Position numbers and translations under genes: made by a program. Below the pieces are notes generated by a model. The model worked only from the letters and a program-made list of their open reading frames with translations. It was not told where the DNA came from and did no database searches. A DNA stretch of 64,000 bases from Nostoc desertorum CM1-VF14 (GTDB taxonomy: Bacteria; Cyanobacteriota; Cyanobacteriia; Cyanobacteriales; Nostocaceae), in the NCBI GenBank assembly GCA_019359245.1, contig JAHHHR010000030.1, forward strand, positions 36,827 through 100,826. The letters are read 5' to 3'. This document shows positions 17,764-27,243 of this stretch, piece after piece; position 1 is the stretch's first letter; the number at the start of each line of letters is the position of its first letter.

Positions 17764-17812
17764 TCGCCATTGAGCGATAGCTGCGCTCGCCGAAGGCATC
17801 GCTCAATGGCGA
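17764..17812. repeat. Perfect 15-bp inverted repeat, 19-base loop
   Basis: Arms 17764-17778 (tcgccattgagcgat) and 17798-17812 are exact reverse complements around a GC-rich loop. This is a typical small palindromic element of Nostoc-type intergenic DNA and lies downstream of the cupin gene; a terminator role is possible but there is no T run. Confidence 0.65.
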
Positions 17813-17866
17813 ACATTCAACTCAAGCTTTTTGAGTTACAATGCACCTTAATCGTTTGCAGCCTCT

Positions 17867-18337
17867 TTAGCTGGCGGACAGAGGAGATCCGACGATCCAA
17901 GTGTCATGCTGAGATGAAAGATCAGTCCAATCTTCAGGCGGCGTTTGACCTATTTTGGGGAAGAATTCGTCAATATCGCCGGGTACGAAGATGAAAAGCA
18001 TCCGTGCTACTCCCGGCCCCAGATTCACCCATCCATGCACGCTGTTACGGGGTACAACAACCGTTGTTCCAGGCCCGACCTCGAACTCTTCACCCGCGCA
18101 GTGAAAGCGAAATCTGCCTTCAAGTATTTCAAATATCTCCTCTCTATCTTTGTGATAGTGAAGTGGCGGGCCTGAGAATGCTGGGACACGCACTTCGAGG
18201 ATTGTGAAAGCCCCGCCGACGTCTGTACTGGGTACGCGGATAGCCATTTGCTCACCAGGCATTGTATCGAACCAATTGAGGTCTTCGCCCCGGCTGACAA
18301 TTGCAACTTTATTTTTACTCAATTCGGTGTTTACCAT
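17867..18337 (-). CDS. Cupin-domain protein
   Basis: A 156-aa single-domain cupin. The first cupin motif is PPLHYHKDREEIFEILEGRF (about residues 57-76), supplying two His and a Glu as metal ligands; the second motif is PRNSVHGWVNLG. The remaining strands fit a small beta barrel. Catalytic identity cannot be told, since cupins range from dioxygenases to isomerases and binding proteins. It lies between the dsbA-like gene and its remnant and may have been moved there with a duplication. Confidence 0.82.
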   Translation of the reverse strand: MVNTELSKNKVAIVSRGEDLNWFDTMPGEQMAIRVPSTDVGGAFTILEVRVPAFSGPPLHYHKDREEIFEILEGRFRFHCAGEEFEVGPGTTVVVPRNSVHGWVNLGPGVARMLFIFVPGDIDEFFPKIGQTPPEDWTDLSSQHDTWIVGSPLSAS

Positions 18338-18367
18338 TTTACATTTTAATAATTGTGGGATTGAGGA

Positions 18368-18460
18368 TCAAAGCACGTCATTACTTGCAGCGATAATTGC
18401 TGCCATCAACTCTGTTTGCGATCCTGGGTTGAAGGAGAGACAAATAATTAACGGTGTTTC
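18368..18460 (-). pseudogene. Collapsed copy of the dsbA-like gene
   Basis: On the minus strand the first part matches the 5' end of the dsbA-like gene (KHR-stop-LFVSPSTQDRKQ against KHRLLFVPPSTQDRKQ), and the next bases match its extreme 3' end (ELMAAIIAASN against ELIAAIVTAS). About 480 bases are missing between them, the join shifts the frame, and the start codon is gone. R3 lies directly upstream, as R2 does for the intact gene. Confidence 0.75.
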
Positions 18461-18715
18461 TGAGGAGAAGTATGTTTACCGCAAGTGATACCTGGGTTAG
18501 ACTACATCTACATTCCTCTGTGTGCCATCTGTATTCAGCAAACTTAAATCTTGCAACCCGATTGCTATGTGTGTTTGCATAAATTTAATATAGGAAATTG
18601 ACTCTGGGTTGTCGTCCACTCATAGTTGGCACTTTTATTGAGTCGTATGAACGATCGCTTAACCCATCTCACAATGGAAAACTAACTCCAACTAAAGTTG
18701 GAATTGAAAGTTAAC
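18461..18715. repeat. Upstream repeat R3
   Basis: Third copy of the repeated upstream region. It has the cagcaaacttaaatcttgca stretch, tttgcataaatttaatata, gtccactcatagttggc and the palindrome tccaac-taaa-gttgga at 18687-18702. It now precedes only the collapsed dsbA-like copy and, further on, the cupin gene. Confidence 0.75.
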
Positions 18716-18727
18716 CGAAAGCACAGC

Positions 18728-19360
18728 CTACAAACTAACAATCCCGCGTTTGACTGCAATAATCACAGCTTGAGTGCGATCGCTTACTCCTAATTTGCTG
18801 AGAATGCGATTGACATGAGATTTAACAGTACTTTCGCCAATAGTTAGAGCAGTTGCAATATCTGAATTACTCATACCCTGTGCCATTAAACGGAGTACTT
18901 CTAACTCTCGTTCGCTCAGTTCTGGGTTACTCATGCGCTGCACTAGCTTTGCCCCCACCTCTGGCGGAATGTACTGCTGACCACGATTAACCATGCGAAT
19001 GGCATTAAGAAGTTCGTTGGCTTTTGCATCCTTGAGCAGATAGCCTTTAGCCCCTGCCTGCAATCCGCGATAGATATCTTCATCGCCATCATAAGTGGTT
19101 AGCACAATAATTCGGGCAGGTTTAAATTGGGTACAAATCGCAGTAATGGCTTCCACTCCTCCCATCTGCGGCATTCGCAAATCCATCAGCGTGATATCCG
19201 GTTGATGTTCGCTAAAGAGGGCGATCGCCTGTTGTCCATCTTCTGCTTGAGCAATTACCGTCATTTCAGGATCGCGGTTAATGATGGTTGCCAATCCTTG
19301 TCTCATAATGGAGTGATCGTCAACAATTAGAACACGAATTGTAGTGGATTGGCTGATCAT
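18728..19360 (-). CDS. NarL/FixJ-family response regulator
   Basis: A 210-aa two-component regulator. The receiver (residues 8-125) has the acidic pair Asp14-Asp15, phospho-acceptor Asp60 in LMDLRMP, Thr in VLTTYDG and Lys in YLLKDA. The C-terminal LuxR-type HTH (about 145-205) contains LSERELEVLRLMAQGMSNSDIA and ESTVKSHVNRIL. It starts five bases after the stop of the giant hybrid kinase on the same strand, so the two form an operon and a phosphorelay pair. Target genes are not known; the neighbouring redox genes are candidates by position only. Confidence 0.95.
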   Translation of the reverse strand: MISQSTTIRVLIVDDHSIMRQGLATIINRDPEMTVIAQAEDGQQAIALFSEHQPDITLMDLRMPQMGGVEAITAICTQFKPARIIVLTTYDGDEDIYRGLQAGAKGYLLKDAKANELLNAIRMVNRGQQYIPPEVGAKLVQRMSNPELSERELEVLRLMAQGMSNSDIATALTIGESTVKSHVNRILSKLGVSDRTQAVIIAVKRGIVSL

Positions 19361-19365
19361 GGTGC

Positions 19366-22300
19366 TTACCCTCGATTAACAATGACAATAATTTCTGTTC
19401 CTTGCCCTAGTTGGCTTTCAATTCTCAATTGCGCTCCAATTCGCTCTGCCCGTTCGCTCATTCCTAGCAATCCAAATCCACCAACCGAGGGAATGCTACC
19501 TACACCAAAGCCTTGTCCATTGTCTTTGATGCACAATGTAGTTTGTGCATCTGCATAGACTAACTCAAGGCGAATTTCGTCAGCTTTTGCATATTTAATT
19601 GCATTTGTCAATGCTTCTTGCCCAATTCGTAGTAAGTTATTCTCCACTTCGGCGGGTAAAGGATAGGCTGTACCCTGAATTTCGTAAATCAAAGCAGTAT
19701 CATCGGTAGCAGACCTCATTTGCGTTACAAGACGATTGAGGGCGCTAGATAAATCGCCTTGCTCTAACAACTGAGGACGGAGTGCTGTGACTGAGCGACG
19801 AGCTTCATTCAGCCCGATTCGTGCCAATTCATCGATCATGTCGAGATGTGCCTGTGTTGCTTCTAAATCATCCGTTAGCACTTGGGTTGCTGCACTAACT
19901 TGAACCAAAATGCCTGTAAACGCTTGAGCTAGCGTATCATGAATTTCCCGTGCCATGCGGTTGCGTTCCTCTAAAATCGAGGCTTCCTCAGCACGCTTGA
20001 GTTCACGTAGTGCAGCGTTTCGCTGTTCGCTGATGTCTGTGTGTAGACTATAAAATCCTACAACTTGAGCATTGCCATCGAAATGGGGTATCAAGGTAGA
20101 AGTGATATACTTTTTACCGGATGGCAAGAGCATTTCTAGTTCCAGGGTTGCAGTTTGTCCTGCTAAGGCTTGATTGATATACGGTTCAATAATCTGATAA
20201 GTCATGTCCCCCACGAGTTCACGAACAGACTTGCCCAAAATCTCATCTCGACTACAGTTAAGCCACACCTCATAGGTGCGATTGATAAACCGATGACGTT
20301 GATCAGCATCCACATAACTGATACAAGCGGGGAGAGCATCTGTGATCAGCCGTAATTCTTGTTCTCGTAAGCGAAGCTCGTCGTAGACATCGCGCAATGT
20401 GGCTTCGCTTTTCTGTAAAGCTGCTGTTCGTTGGGCAACCTGTTGCTCTAAGGTGCGATTGTAATTGGCTAACAGTTGCTCGGCTTGTTTTCGCTCGGTA
20501 ATGTCTTGAAAGGTTGCGATCGCATAACTCACATTGCCCTGTTCGTCAAATACAGGGGTTCCCCATACCTCAACGGGAATTGTGGTGTTGTTGTGGTGAA
20601 TTTCCATATCATCAACTCTAGTGCGTTCACCTCTTAGCGCTCGGATAATTGGCATTCTTTCAGTTAGATATTTTTGATTTGTTCCAGCTAGATAAATTTG
20701 ATACTCCTGTGCAATTTGATTGGGTGTCACAGAAGGATCAATATCTTTACCCAATAGCTGAGTTGCTCGCCCATTGAAGTAATAAGGGCGACCCGATGTA
20801 TCTACAACTGCAACACCGACTGGAATTGCTTCCATAAATTGAGTCGTTTTACTTTCGCTCTCACGTAGCTTGGAGTAGAGCCTGGCATTTTCAATGGCGA
20901 TCGCTGCCTGGGATGACAGCAGATTCAATATCTGCGTTTGCTCTGGTGTAAAAGCTCCAGCCGCCAACTTATTTTCTAAATACAACACGCCCACTAGTTT
21001 ACCTTGATTCAGCAGAGGCAAACATAAAATTGATTTAATTTGATTGTGTTGAATATATGGCTCATGAATAAAATTACCTTCACGAGTAGCATCATTTAAA
21101 ATGACACATTCATGAGTACGAATCACATAATTAATAATTGATTCAGGTAGATGATTTGCAGTTGGGATAGATTGCAGTAATTGTGTAGCATAAGTATTCT
21201 CACCTTCCTTGAGTTCACCAGACGCTTCAATCACCCATTTTCCTGAGTTTTCTAAAATTAGAAAACCTGTTTGTGCGCCAGCATTTTCGATTAATATCTT
21301 CATCAAGGAACTGAGTAACTTATCCAGTTCAATTTCACTCGAAATTGCTTGTGACGCTTTCATCACCGCAGCTAAGTCGAAAGCGATGGGTGAGTGATTA
21401 GAGGTAGTAACAGAAGTTTCGTGGATTGGCGTGTGAGCCATGCTCGACGATTGAGTAAATAGCTGGGGATAGTGAGTTTCCAAATAGTTGGCTTTTGCAA
21501 CTGCACCCCATCGTTCATAGCAGTAATGTGCTTCTTTTATGTAAGTTTGGGCAAACTTTTCTCTGCCACGAGACAGGTAGAACTTGGCAGCCAACTCGTA
21601 TGCTAAGGCTTCTTCTTGAAGATACTTATTGTCTCTAGCACCAGTAATTGCTTGTTCATAAAACTCCTCTGCCTCAAGTAACTGCCCCAAAACTCGTGCT
21701 ATCTCTGCTTGCACCAAATGATATTTATGCAAACAATTCATTGGCGCATAATGTGCCCATTGCTTCATTTTCTCCTGGCTAAGGGCAACGTTTTTAAGGA
21801 TTTCTTCTTGCTCTTGAGCGTTGCTCCCGTTGTATGTTGCAAGTTTTGCCAAAGCGCTATAGAAGTGGTACACAGGAATAAGGGGTGTTGAAATGACGTT
21901 GATAGCATAACGTTCCGCTATGGCTGCGTTCTCAGATGCCTGAGCATACTCAGAAAATAGATAGCACAGGAAAAGTTTATTGAAATAGACATGAAAGATT
22001 GCGGTTCCATCGTTTGCTATTTCATGGCGTGGCAGACTATTCTCCTCATTGTAGGCATCTCCAATGAGATGGGATGGATTGGCTGAGAGTCCCATCAAAT
22101 TTAAGACAGACTGTTGATAGATTTGATTCCAGGTGAGTGATGTCGTCTGTTTAATTTGACGGATTGCTTCACAGTACCTTGCCATCTCACGTTCAACCTC
22201 CACAAGTTCCTTGCCAACGATAAAGAATTGGAGGCAGTAAGTGAAAGCACCATAGGCAGCAAACTCTAAATCTCCAGTTTCCAGACCACTTTGATAGACC

Positions 22301-25300
22301 TCCAGGAATGGCTTCGATATCTCCCGAACATGCTCTTTCCAGTGACTGATGAAGTTAGAAACCATAAACGATGTTCTAGCTTTAAGCGAATGGATGTTCA
22401 GATGTGGTAACAGTCTTAATGCAAGCTGCCCAAACTGGTAGCCAGACTCAATGTTTCCGACTATCCCACAAAGAATTAACCCAAAGTTAGCATAGGCAAA
22501 GGGAGATACAAACGCATTGCCATACTCGATTGACAAGTTGACCTGTTTAGACACAAGTAGGGGCATCAGATCAGGAACCGCGATATAAGCAGCAATCGTC
22601 ACACTGGATAGGATTTGCATTGCTGCCAACTTGTCTGGTTCGGCCATTTGGGGCAAATGGATCAAGTCTTCAATCGGTTTTGAACCAAAAAGTGATGTGA
22701 TTGCGTCTAGTTCAAGCTGAATATCCAACTGACTTGGCTGTTCGCAAAACCTGATTCCCAGTTGCTGTAAAACCTGCAATGCCGTATTGATCGCTTTTAA
22801 GAGATGGTTCTGCGCGATGTAAGTTTGGATTTTAATGTCATAAATTTTTACGGTATCAAGAATTGTTTTAGCTGATTGTAGAACGCTCGCCGCCCAGGAT
22901 TCTACCTGCTCAAAATCACCACACAAGTAAGCGACTTCTGTTATTTCTAAATGTAAATTTAATGTCAAATCATAATCTGTTTGCCAGCTAGACGCTCCTA
23001 GCCATTTCCTTGCTGTAGCTAAATAGTTTTTTGCCGTACTATAAGCGATCGCCCCTTTTGCTTTCTGACCTGCGATTAAATTTAATCTGGCAATTTCGTT
23101 TCGTTCTTGTTGATCTGTGACTAACTCAATTCCATGATTTAGATGATCTACAATTTCAAACAGCCTGTTTGTTAATCGCTCTAGTGAGGTTTCCTCTAGG
23201 AGGTTGCGACCGATTTGGAGATGAACCACTTGTTTGTGTGACTCATCGATTAAGGCATAAGCTGCTTGCTGTACGCGATCGTGCAAGAATTTGTAATCCT
23301 GAACCAAGAGTTGTTCATCTAACTCAGATGTCGGCATAATTAAACCTGACTGAGCCGCTGCTATCAGTTGCGGGAAAATTTCCCTAGATGAGCTTTCACA
23401 AATGATCGAGAGGGTGCTTAAATTAAAATCAGCACCAACACAAGCGGCGAATTGTAAAACTTGCTGGGTTGCTGGAGGCAGTTTTTTCAGTTTGCCAAGC
23501 ATCAACTCCACCACATTATCTGTGATGTTCTTGCTTTCAATGTGAGTGATATCCCATCGCCAACTGAGATTTTCAAGATCGAAGCTTAACAAATTTTCTG
23601 CATAGAGCGTTTTCAAAAATTCATTGACAAAAAAGGGATTTCCGCCTGTTTTTCGCAATACTAATTCTGCCAGTGAAATGATTGTACTGATATCACTGTG
23701 TAATGTGTCTGCAATCAGTTGTGCGATCGCGTTTAGTCCCAACGGTGCTAACGTAATTTGGCTGGTAGTTGCTCCCTCTTTTCTAAGTCCCTCCAGCATT
23801 ATCCTTAGTGGATGTGAGTAGTTTACCTCATTATCTCGATAGGCTCCAATCACAAACAGATATTGCGTCTTGGCATCCGTCATCATCAACTCGATCAACT
23901 TGAGTGTTGCTGAGTCTGCCCATTGAAGATCGTCCAGAAAGATCACTAAAGGATGTTCTGCTGAACCAAATACCTGAATGAATTGCCCAAAGACTCGATT
24001 GAAGCGATTTTGAGTTTCCGTTGTCCCAACTTCCGGTACGGGCGGTTGCTTGCCAATAATCAATTCTACTTCTCTTATCACATCAATGATGATTTGCCCA
24101 TTGCTTCCTAACGCCGTTAGAAGTCGAGATCGCCACTGTTTCAACTGCTCGTCGGGTTCACCCAGCAGTTGTTGCACCAATTTTTGTAGAGCATGGGCGA
24201 TCGCGCTGTAGGGAATGTTGCTGCCAAATTGATCAAATTTGCCCGAAACGAAGTAGCCACGCTTTGCTGTGATGGGCTTGTAGAGTTCCTGTACTAACGC
24301 AGATTTCCCCACTCCAGCATAGCCACATACCAACATCATCTCGACATTAAATTGAGAACTCTCTGTGCTTTTATCTTTTTGGCAGTAGGCTTCGCTAACA
24401 TTGCCCATTCCGGCTACTCTCTCAAAGGCCGTCAATAATGTGGCAATCTCCGCTTCGCGTCCATACAGTTTTTGCGGAATTTGGAATTGATCTCGAACGT
24501 CTTGAGTACCTAATTGAATGTCATCAATTTGTCTTATGTCTGTAAGTTGTTGAGCGCACCATTGTAAATCTGCTTTAATGCTCCAGGCACTCTGATAACG
24601 ATCCTCTGCGTTTTTCGCCATCAATTTCAAAACGATATCTGAAAGGGCTTTAGGGATCGTTGCATTCAGTTCGTGAGGTGGAACAGGCACTTTAGCAATA
24701 TGACAATGAACTAGCTCCAGGATGTCTGCTGTGGGAAACGGCAGATATCCGGTTAGCAGTTCGTAGAACGTCACACCAAGGGAGTATAAATCGGTGCGAT
24801 AATCGAGCAAACGGTTCATCCGCCCGGTTTGCTCTGGAGATAAGTATGCAAGTGTTCCTTCTAAAACATGAGGACTTTTGAAAGTCGGATTCGTGCGGTT
24901 AAATTGGGTAGCAATCCCAAAGTCAATAATTTTGACAACGCCAGTATCGAGATTTAGGACTATGTTTCCAGGGTTGATATCTTTATGAATGATATTGGCT
25001 GCATGGATTCTGCCTAGAATATCGCAAATAGCGATCGCAACACCTAGAAAAGTAGATAAAGGCATGGGGCAGAAGATATCTGGGCGCTTGTGCATCCATT
25101 GCTCTAGGGACTCTCCCCCAAAATCTTCTAAGAGAATCACCAGAGTGCGTTGATAATCCTGCTGGCTGTATGCCTTAATCACTCCTTCCAAGTTAAGGGA
25201 ACGAGTAATTTTATATTCCTGTCTGTAGCGAGTTAGTTCTTGAGGTGAGGGATAATCAAGTTTTAGTATTTTTACGATGATCGCTACTCCATCGTTTCTG

Positions 25301-25404
25301 ATACCCCGATAAACTAGAGAATTATCACTTTCATATATCTTGTTGTGGATGGCAATACCAGGTAGAGCAATCATAGAGCAACTCTTGGGAGTATGATCTG
25401 GCAT
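19366..25404 (-). CDS. Ser/Thr kinase-AAA ATPase-GAF-PAS-histidine kinase
   Basis: A 2012-aa multidomain signalling protein. From the N-terminus: a protein-kinase domain (about 15-290; catalytic HKDINPGNI, then KIIDFGIATQF); an AAA ATPase (Walker A GYAGVGKSALVQE, Walker B VIFLDDLQWAD); a long helical TPR-like region to about 1330; a GAF domain (about 1335-1509); two PAS domains (about 1515-1640 and 1680-1800); a HisKA_3 dimerisation box with REIHDTLAQ; and an HATPase domain ending near residue 2010 (DNGQGFG, GGFGLLGM). This architecture is known from cyanobacteria and proteobacteria. Partner: the NarL-type regulator, five bases downstream. Confidence 0.93.
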   Translation of the reverse strand: MPDHTPKSCSMIALPGIAIHNKIYESDNSLVYRGIRNDGVAIIVKILKLDYPSPQELTRYRQEYKITRSLNLEGVIKAYSQQDYQRTLVILLEDFGGESLEQWMHKRPDIFCPMPLSTFLGVAIAICDILGRIHAANIIHKDINPGNIVLNLDTGVVKIIDFGIATQFNRTNPTFKSPHVLEGTLAYLSPEQTGRMNRLLDYRTDLYSLGVTFYELLTGYLPFPTADILELVHCHIAKVPVPPHELNATIPKALSDIVLKLMAKNAEDRYQSAWSIKADLQWCAQQLTDIRQIDDIQLGTQDVRDQFQIPQKLYGREAEIATLLTAFERVAGMGNVSEAYCQKDKSTESSQFNVEMMLVCGYAGVGKSALVQELYKPITAKRGYFVSGKFDQFGSNIPYSAIAHALQKLVQQLLGEPDEQLKQWRSRLLTALGSNGQIIIDVIREVELIIGKQPPVPEVGTTETQNRFNRVFGQFIQVFGSAEHPLVIFLDDLQWADSATLKLIELMMTDAKTQYLFVIGAYRDNEVNYSHPLRIMLEGLRKEGATTSQITLAPLGLNAIAQLIADTLHSDISTIISLAELVLRKTGGNPFFVNEFLKTLYAENLLSFDLENLSWRWDITHIESKNITDNVVELMLGKLKKLPPATQQVLQFAACVGADFNLSTLSIICESSSREIFPQLIAAAQSGLIMPTSELDEQLLVQDYKFLHDRVQQAAYALIDESHKQVVHLQIGRNLLEETSLERLTNRLFEIVDHLNHGIELVTDQQERNEIARLNLIAGQKAKGAIAYSTAKNYLATARKWLGASSWQTDYDLTLNLHLEITEVAYLCGDFEQVESWAASVLQSAKTILDTVKIYDIKIQTYIAQNHLLKAINTALQVLQQLGIRFCEQPSQLDIQLELDAITSLFGSKPIEDLIHLPQMAEPDKLAAMQILSSVTIAAYIAVPDLMPLLVSKQVNLSIEYGNAFVSPFAYANFGLILCGIVGNIESGYQFGQLALRLLPHLNIHSLKARTSFMVSNFISHWKEHVREISKPFLEVYQSGLETGDLEFAAYGAFTYCLQFFIVGKELVEVEREMARYCEAIRQIKQTTSLTWNQIYQQSVLNLMGLSANPSHLIGDAYNEENSLPRHEIANDGTAIFHVYFNKLFLCYLFSEYAQASENAAIAERYAINVISTPLIPVYHFYSALAKLATYNGSNAQEQEEILKNVALSQEKMKQWAHYAPMNCLHKYHLVQAEIARVLGQLLEAEEFYEQAITGARDNKYLQEEALAYELAAKFYLSRGREKFAQTYIKEAHYCYERWGAVAKANYLETHYPQLFTQSSSMAHTPIHETSVTTSNHSPIAFDLAAVMKASQAISSEIELDKLLSSLMKILIENAGAQTGFLILENSGKWVIEASGELKEGENTYATQLLQSIPTANHLPESIINYVIRTHECVILNDATREGNFIHEPYIQHNQIKSILCLPLLNQGKLVGVLYLENKLAAGAFTPEQTQILNLLSSQAAIAIENARLYSKLRESESKTTQFMEAIPVGVAVVDTSGRPYYFNGRATQLLGKDIDPSVTPNQIAQEYQIYLAGTNQKYLTERMPIIRALRGERTRVDDMEIHHNNTTIPVEVWGTPVFDEQGNVSYAIATFQDITERKQAEQLLANYNRTLEQQVAQRTAALQKSEATLRDVYDELRLREQELRLITDALPACISYVDADQRHRFINRTYEVWLNCSRDEILGKSVRELVGDMTYQIIEPYINQALAGQTATLELEMLLPSGKKYITSTLIPHFDGNAQVVGFYSLHTDISEQRNAALRELKRAEEASILEERNRMAREIHDTLAQAFTGILVQVSAATQVLTDDLEATQAHLDMIDELARIGLNEARRSVTALRPQLLEQGDLSSALNRLVTQMRSATDDTALIYEIQGTAYPLPAEVENNLLRIGQEALTNAIKYAKADEIRLELVYADAQTTLCIKDNGQGFGVGSIPSVGGFGLLGMSERAERIGAQLRIESQLGQGTEIIVIVNRG

Positions 25405-25487
25405 ACCTCAAACTATACAGCAATTCTTGTTCTGAGAATAATTACTTACTGTTTGATAATCAAGAATAAATTTGATGAAATAAATGA

Positions 25488-25685
25488 CTAAACCATGATT
25501 TCAGACTCCAAAACAGTCAACGATTTCTTCTCCAACGCCGTCAAATAAGCGCGATTCAGCTTCCCCAACGACTCCAAAAACTTTTGCACCGACTGTTCTA
25601 GGCCACTGGAATACACCCGTATAATATGTAGGCGTAGACCGCCACACTCGATTACGATTCTTTGCAGATATGTTGTTTTTCCCAA
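25488..25685 (-). pseudogene. Fragment of plasmid-type gene family, C-terminal part
   Basis: The frame encodes a peptide ending LGKLNRAYLTALEKKSLTVL, the C-terminal pattern of a cyanobacterial family whose N-terminus reads FFEAGKAL.ELRD (see 25717-25926 and 27244-27535). It starts without the rest of the protein, and its first residues look unrelated, so it is a truncated copy. The family is common next to IS elements and plasmid genes in Nostocales; I know no established function. Confidence 0.45.
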
Positions 25686-25716
25686 ACCATGTCTACAAAA
25701 GTGAACAATCTGGGGG

Positions 25717-25926
25717 TTAAAATCTATAACCCCGGTTTAGTTTCCCCAGCATCTCCAAAAACTTCTGCACACATTCTTCGAGCGCACTAGAATATACTCG
25801 ACTCAAGCGATGGCCTACGGCGGAGCGTAGCCCATCGCGTAATTCTATTAAAGCTTTGCCTGCTTCAAAAAACGCCCGCTCTACTTCCTCTCTAAAGGAT
25901 TTTTTCAGGGCAAACGCATCTAACAT
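25717..25926 (-). pseudogene. Internally deleted member of the same family
   Basis: The peptide begins with KKSFREEVERAFFEAGKAL and IELRD, jumps across a palindromic insert (gcgatgggctac...gtaggccatcgc, about 25806-25837) and ends with VQKFLEMLGKLNRGY, which matches the C-terminal segment of the fragment at 25488-25685. The central part of the family (the LYRST...EEYCRDRFG region seen at 27244-27535) is missing, so this is a deletion derivative. Confidence 0.5.
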
Positions 25927-26075
25927 CTAAATATTGACGAGCCTGAATCAGAGTGGAATTGATCAAAACTCAAATCAAATAAGGCTTTGAGGAAATTAAA
26001 TATTCACCTATATGGTGATGACAATCATTATAGAGGCAGGGGTTAAAGGCGACCGTCGGCTGCCTGTTAAAGAAC
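25925..26075 (+). mobile_element. Solo left-end copy of the ISAs1-type remnant
   Basis: About 150 bases match 38886-39035, the left flank of the transposase remnant there: atctaaatattgacgagcctg, then aggaaattaaatattcac, gacaatcatt and cggctgcctgt. No transposase remains beyond it. Confidence 0.6.
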
Positions 26076-26099
26076 CTGACTTTTCCCCTGATCTCCTTG

Positions 26100-26249
26100 A
26101 TGGAGCGATCGCTAGTATTAGAAGCAGAACGTTTAGTATATGTCACGACTTTAGTCGCACAGCACCTTGCCAATCCTTGTAGTCTAGATTTAGAACAGTT
26201 GGAACTTAGACAGCTTGTGCGGAATTGGCTGAAGCTACGGAAAGTATAG
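26100..26249 (+). CDS. Possible 49-aa small protein
   Basis: An open frame from an ATG, reading MERSLVLEAERLVYVTTLVA and ending in RQLVRNWLKLRKV. Its composition is protein-like (Leu/Val heptad spacing, DLEQLELRQLV helix). It lies inside the degraded zone just right of the IS end and may be a fragment of a larger gene. No family recognised. Confidence 0.35.
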   Translation: MERSLVLEAERLVYVTTLVAQHLANPCSLDLEQLELRQLVRNWLKLRKV

Positions 26250-26677
26250 AAATTATCGTCGCGATTAAACCTTTATTATTTCATCCTGGATGCAACATTC
26301 GGTTTATTTGACAGTAATCTTGGAAACATAGAGCTAATCGTGATGTTATTTGCAATTTTCGGTCTAATAGCCCGCATCAGAAAGACTTTCGGCAATAAAA
26401 GAGAGAGACGATGGACTAGCCTCCATCTAGCGAGGCGATCGCTCTTTGAGGAAGAACTTTTTGATTTACTGTTTTTTAGTTAATGTGTCAGTTTAATTAT
26501 TGTCCACTCAGTAAATACCACAAGCTTTGGGCTAAAATTACTTTCTAGTGTGTGTAATTATCCAAATATCTTTATTTTAGATAAAATTGCTATTGTCTAA
26601 AATTAGAAATACAAGGATTAGCGAGCGCACTGAAATTTGGTTGTTCACTAATCGTAAGATTTTTAGAGGGTACTACC
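26250..26677. other. Intergenic, no convincing gene
   Basis: About 430 bases. A short frame at 26343-26483 (MLFAIFGLIARIRKTFGNKR...) has a HIP1 site near its end but no support. The last 100 bases are AT-rich and probably carry the promoter of the glycine-zipper gene. Confidence 0.35.
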
Positions 26678-27100
26678 ATGCAAAACATACTAAAACGCGC
26701 ATTCCTACCTGGCTTGATGGCTGCTACTTTAGCTGGTACTAGCTTAATCCCGATTCAACCTGCTTCTGCTGATGACCGAGTCCTTAACAATGCAGCCATT
26801 GGAGCCGGAGCAGGTGTATTAAGTGGGGTTTTAACAAATTGTGGTTCGGTATTAGACAATGCTTTTAAAGGTGCTGCTGCTGGTGCTGCTGTTAATGCCG
26901 CCAATGGTGCAAGAAGCACCAGAGCCAGAAGAAGAAACGGACGTTTACCTGTTCAAGATATCGGTGTAGGTGCTGGTGCTGGTGTATTGGCAGGTGCAAT
27001 TTCTGGTGGTTGTAGAACTACCTGGAAAAATGGTGTCAATGGTGCTGCTGCTGGTGCTGCGGTTAATTTATTAGATAACAGACCCAGAAGAAGAAGATAA
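26678..27100 (+). CDS. Exported glycine-zipper protein with internal duplication
   Basis: A 140-aa protein with a signal peptide ending PASADD. The mature part holds two repeats, each a Gly/Ala-rich helical stretch (GAGAGVLSGVLTNCG / GAGAGVLAGAISGGC), a GAAAGAAVN segment and an Arg-rich tail (RARRR / RPRRRR). Each repeat contains one Cys. Glycine-zipper helices often pack in membranes or between subunits; no role is established here. ATG at 26678, followed by a degraded region. Confidence 0.7.
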   Translation: MQNILKRAFLPGLMAATLAGTSLIPIQPASADDRVLNNAAIGAGAGVLSGVLTNCGSVLDNAFKGAAAGAAVNAANGARSTRARRRNGRLPVQDIGVGAGAGVLAGAISGGCRTTWKNGVNGAAAGAAVNLLDNRPRRRR

Positions 27101-27243
27101 TCTGTCATTGATAACTCGTAATTTAGTCAGCCAGCACGAATTATCAATAGAAATCTTCAGGTGCAGAGCGAACATAATGCCTTGCGGTACTCTTTAAAAG
27201 AGTGGAGACACGACCCGTTTAAATCAATAGCCCACTCACCCCA

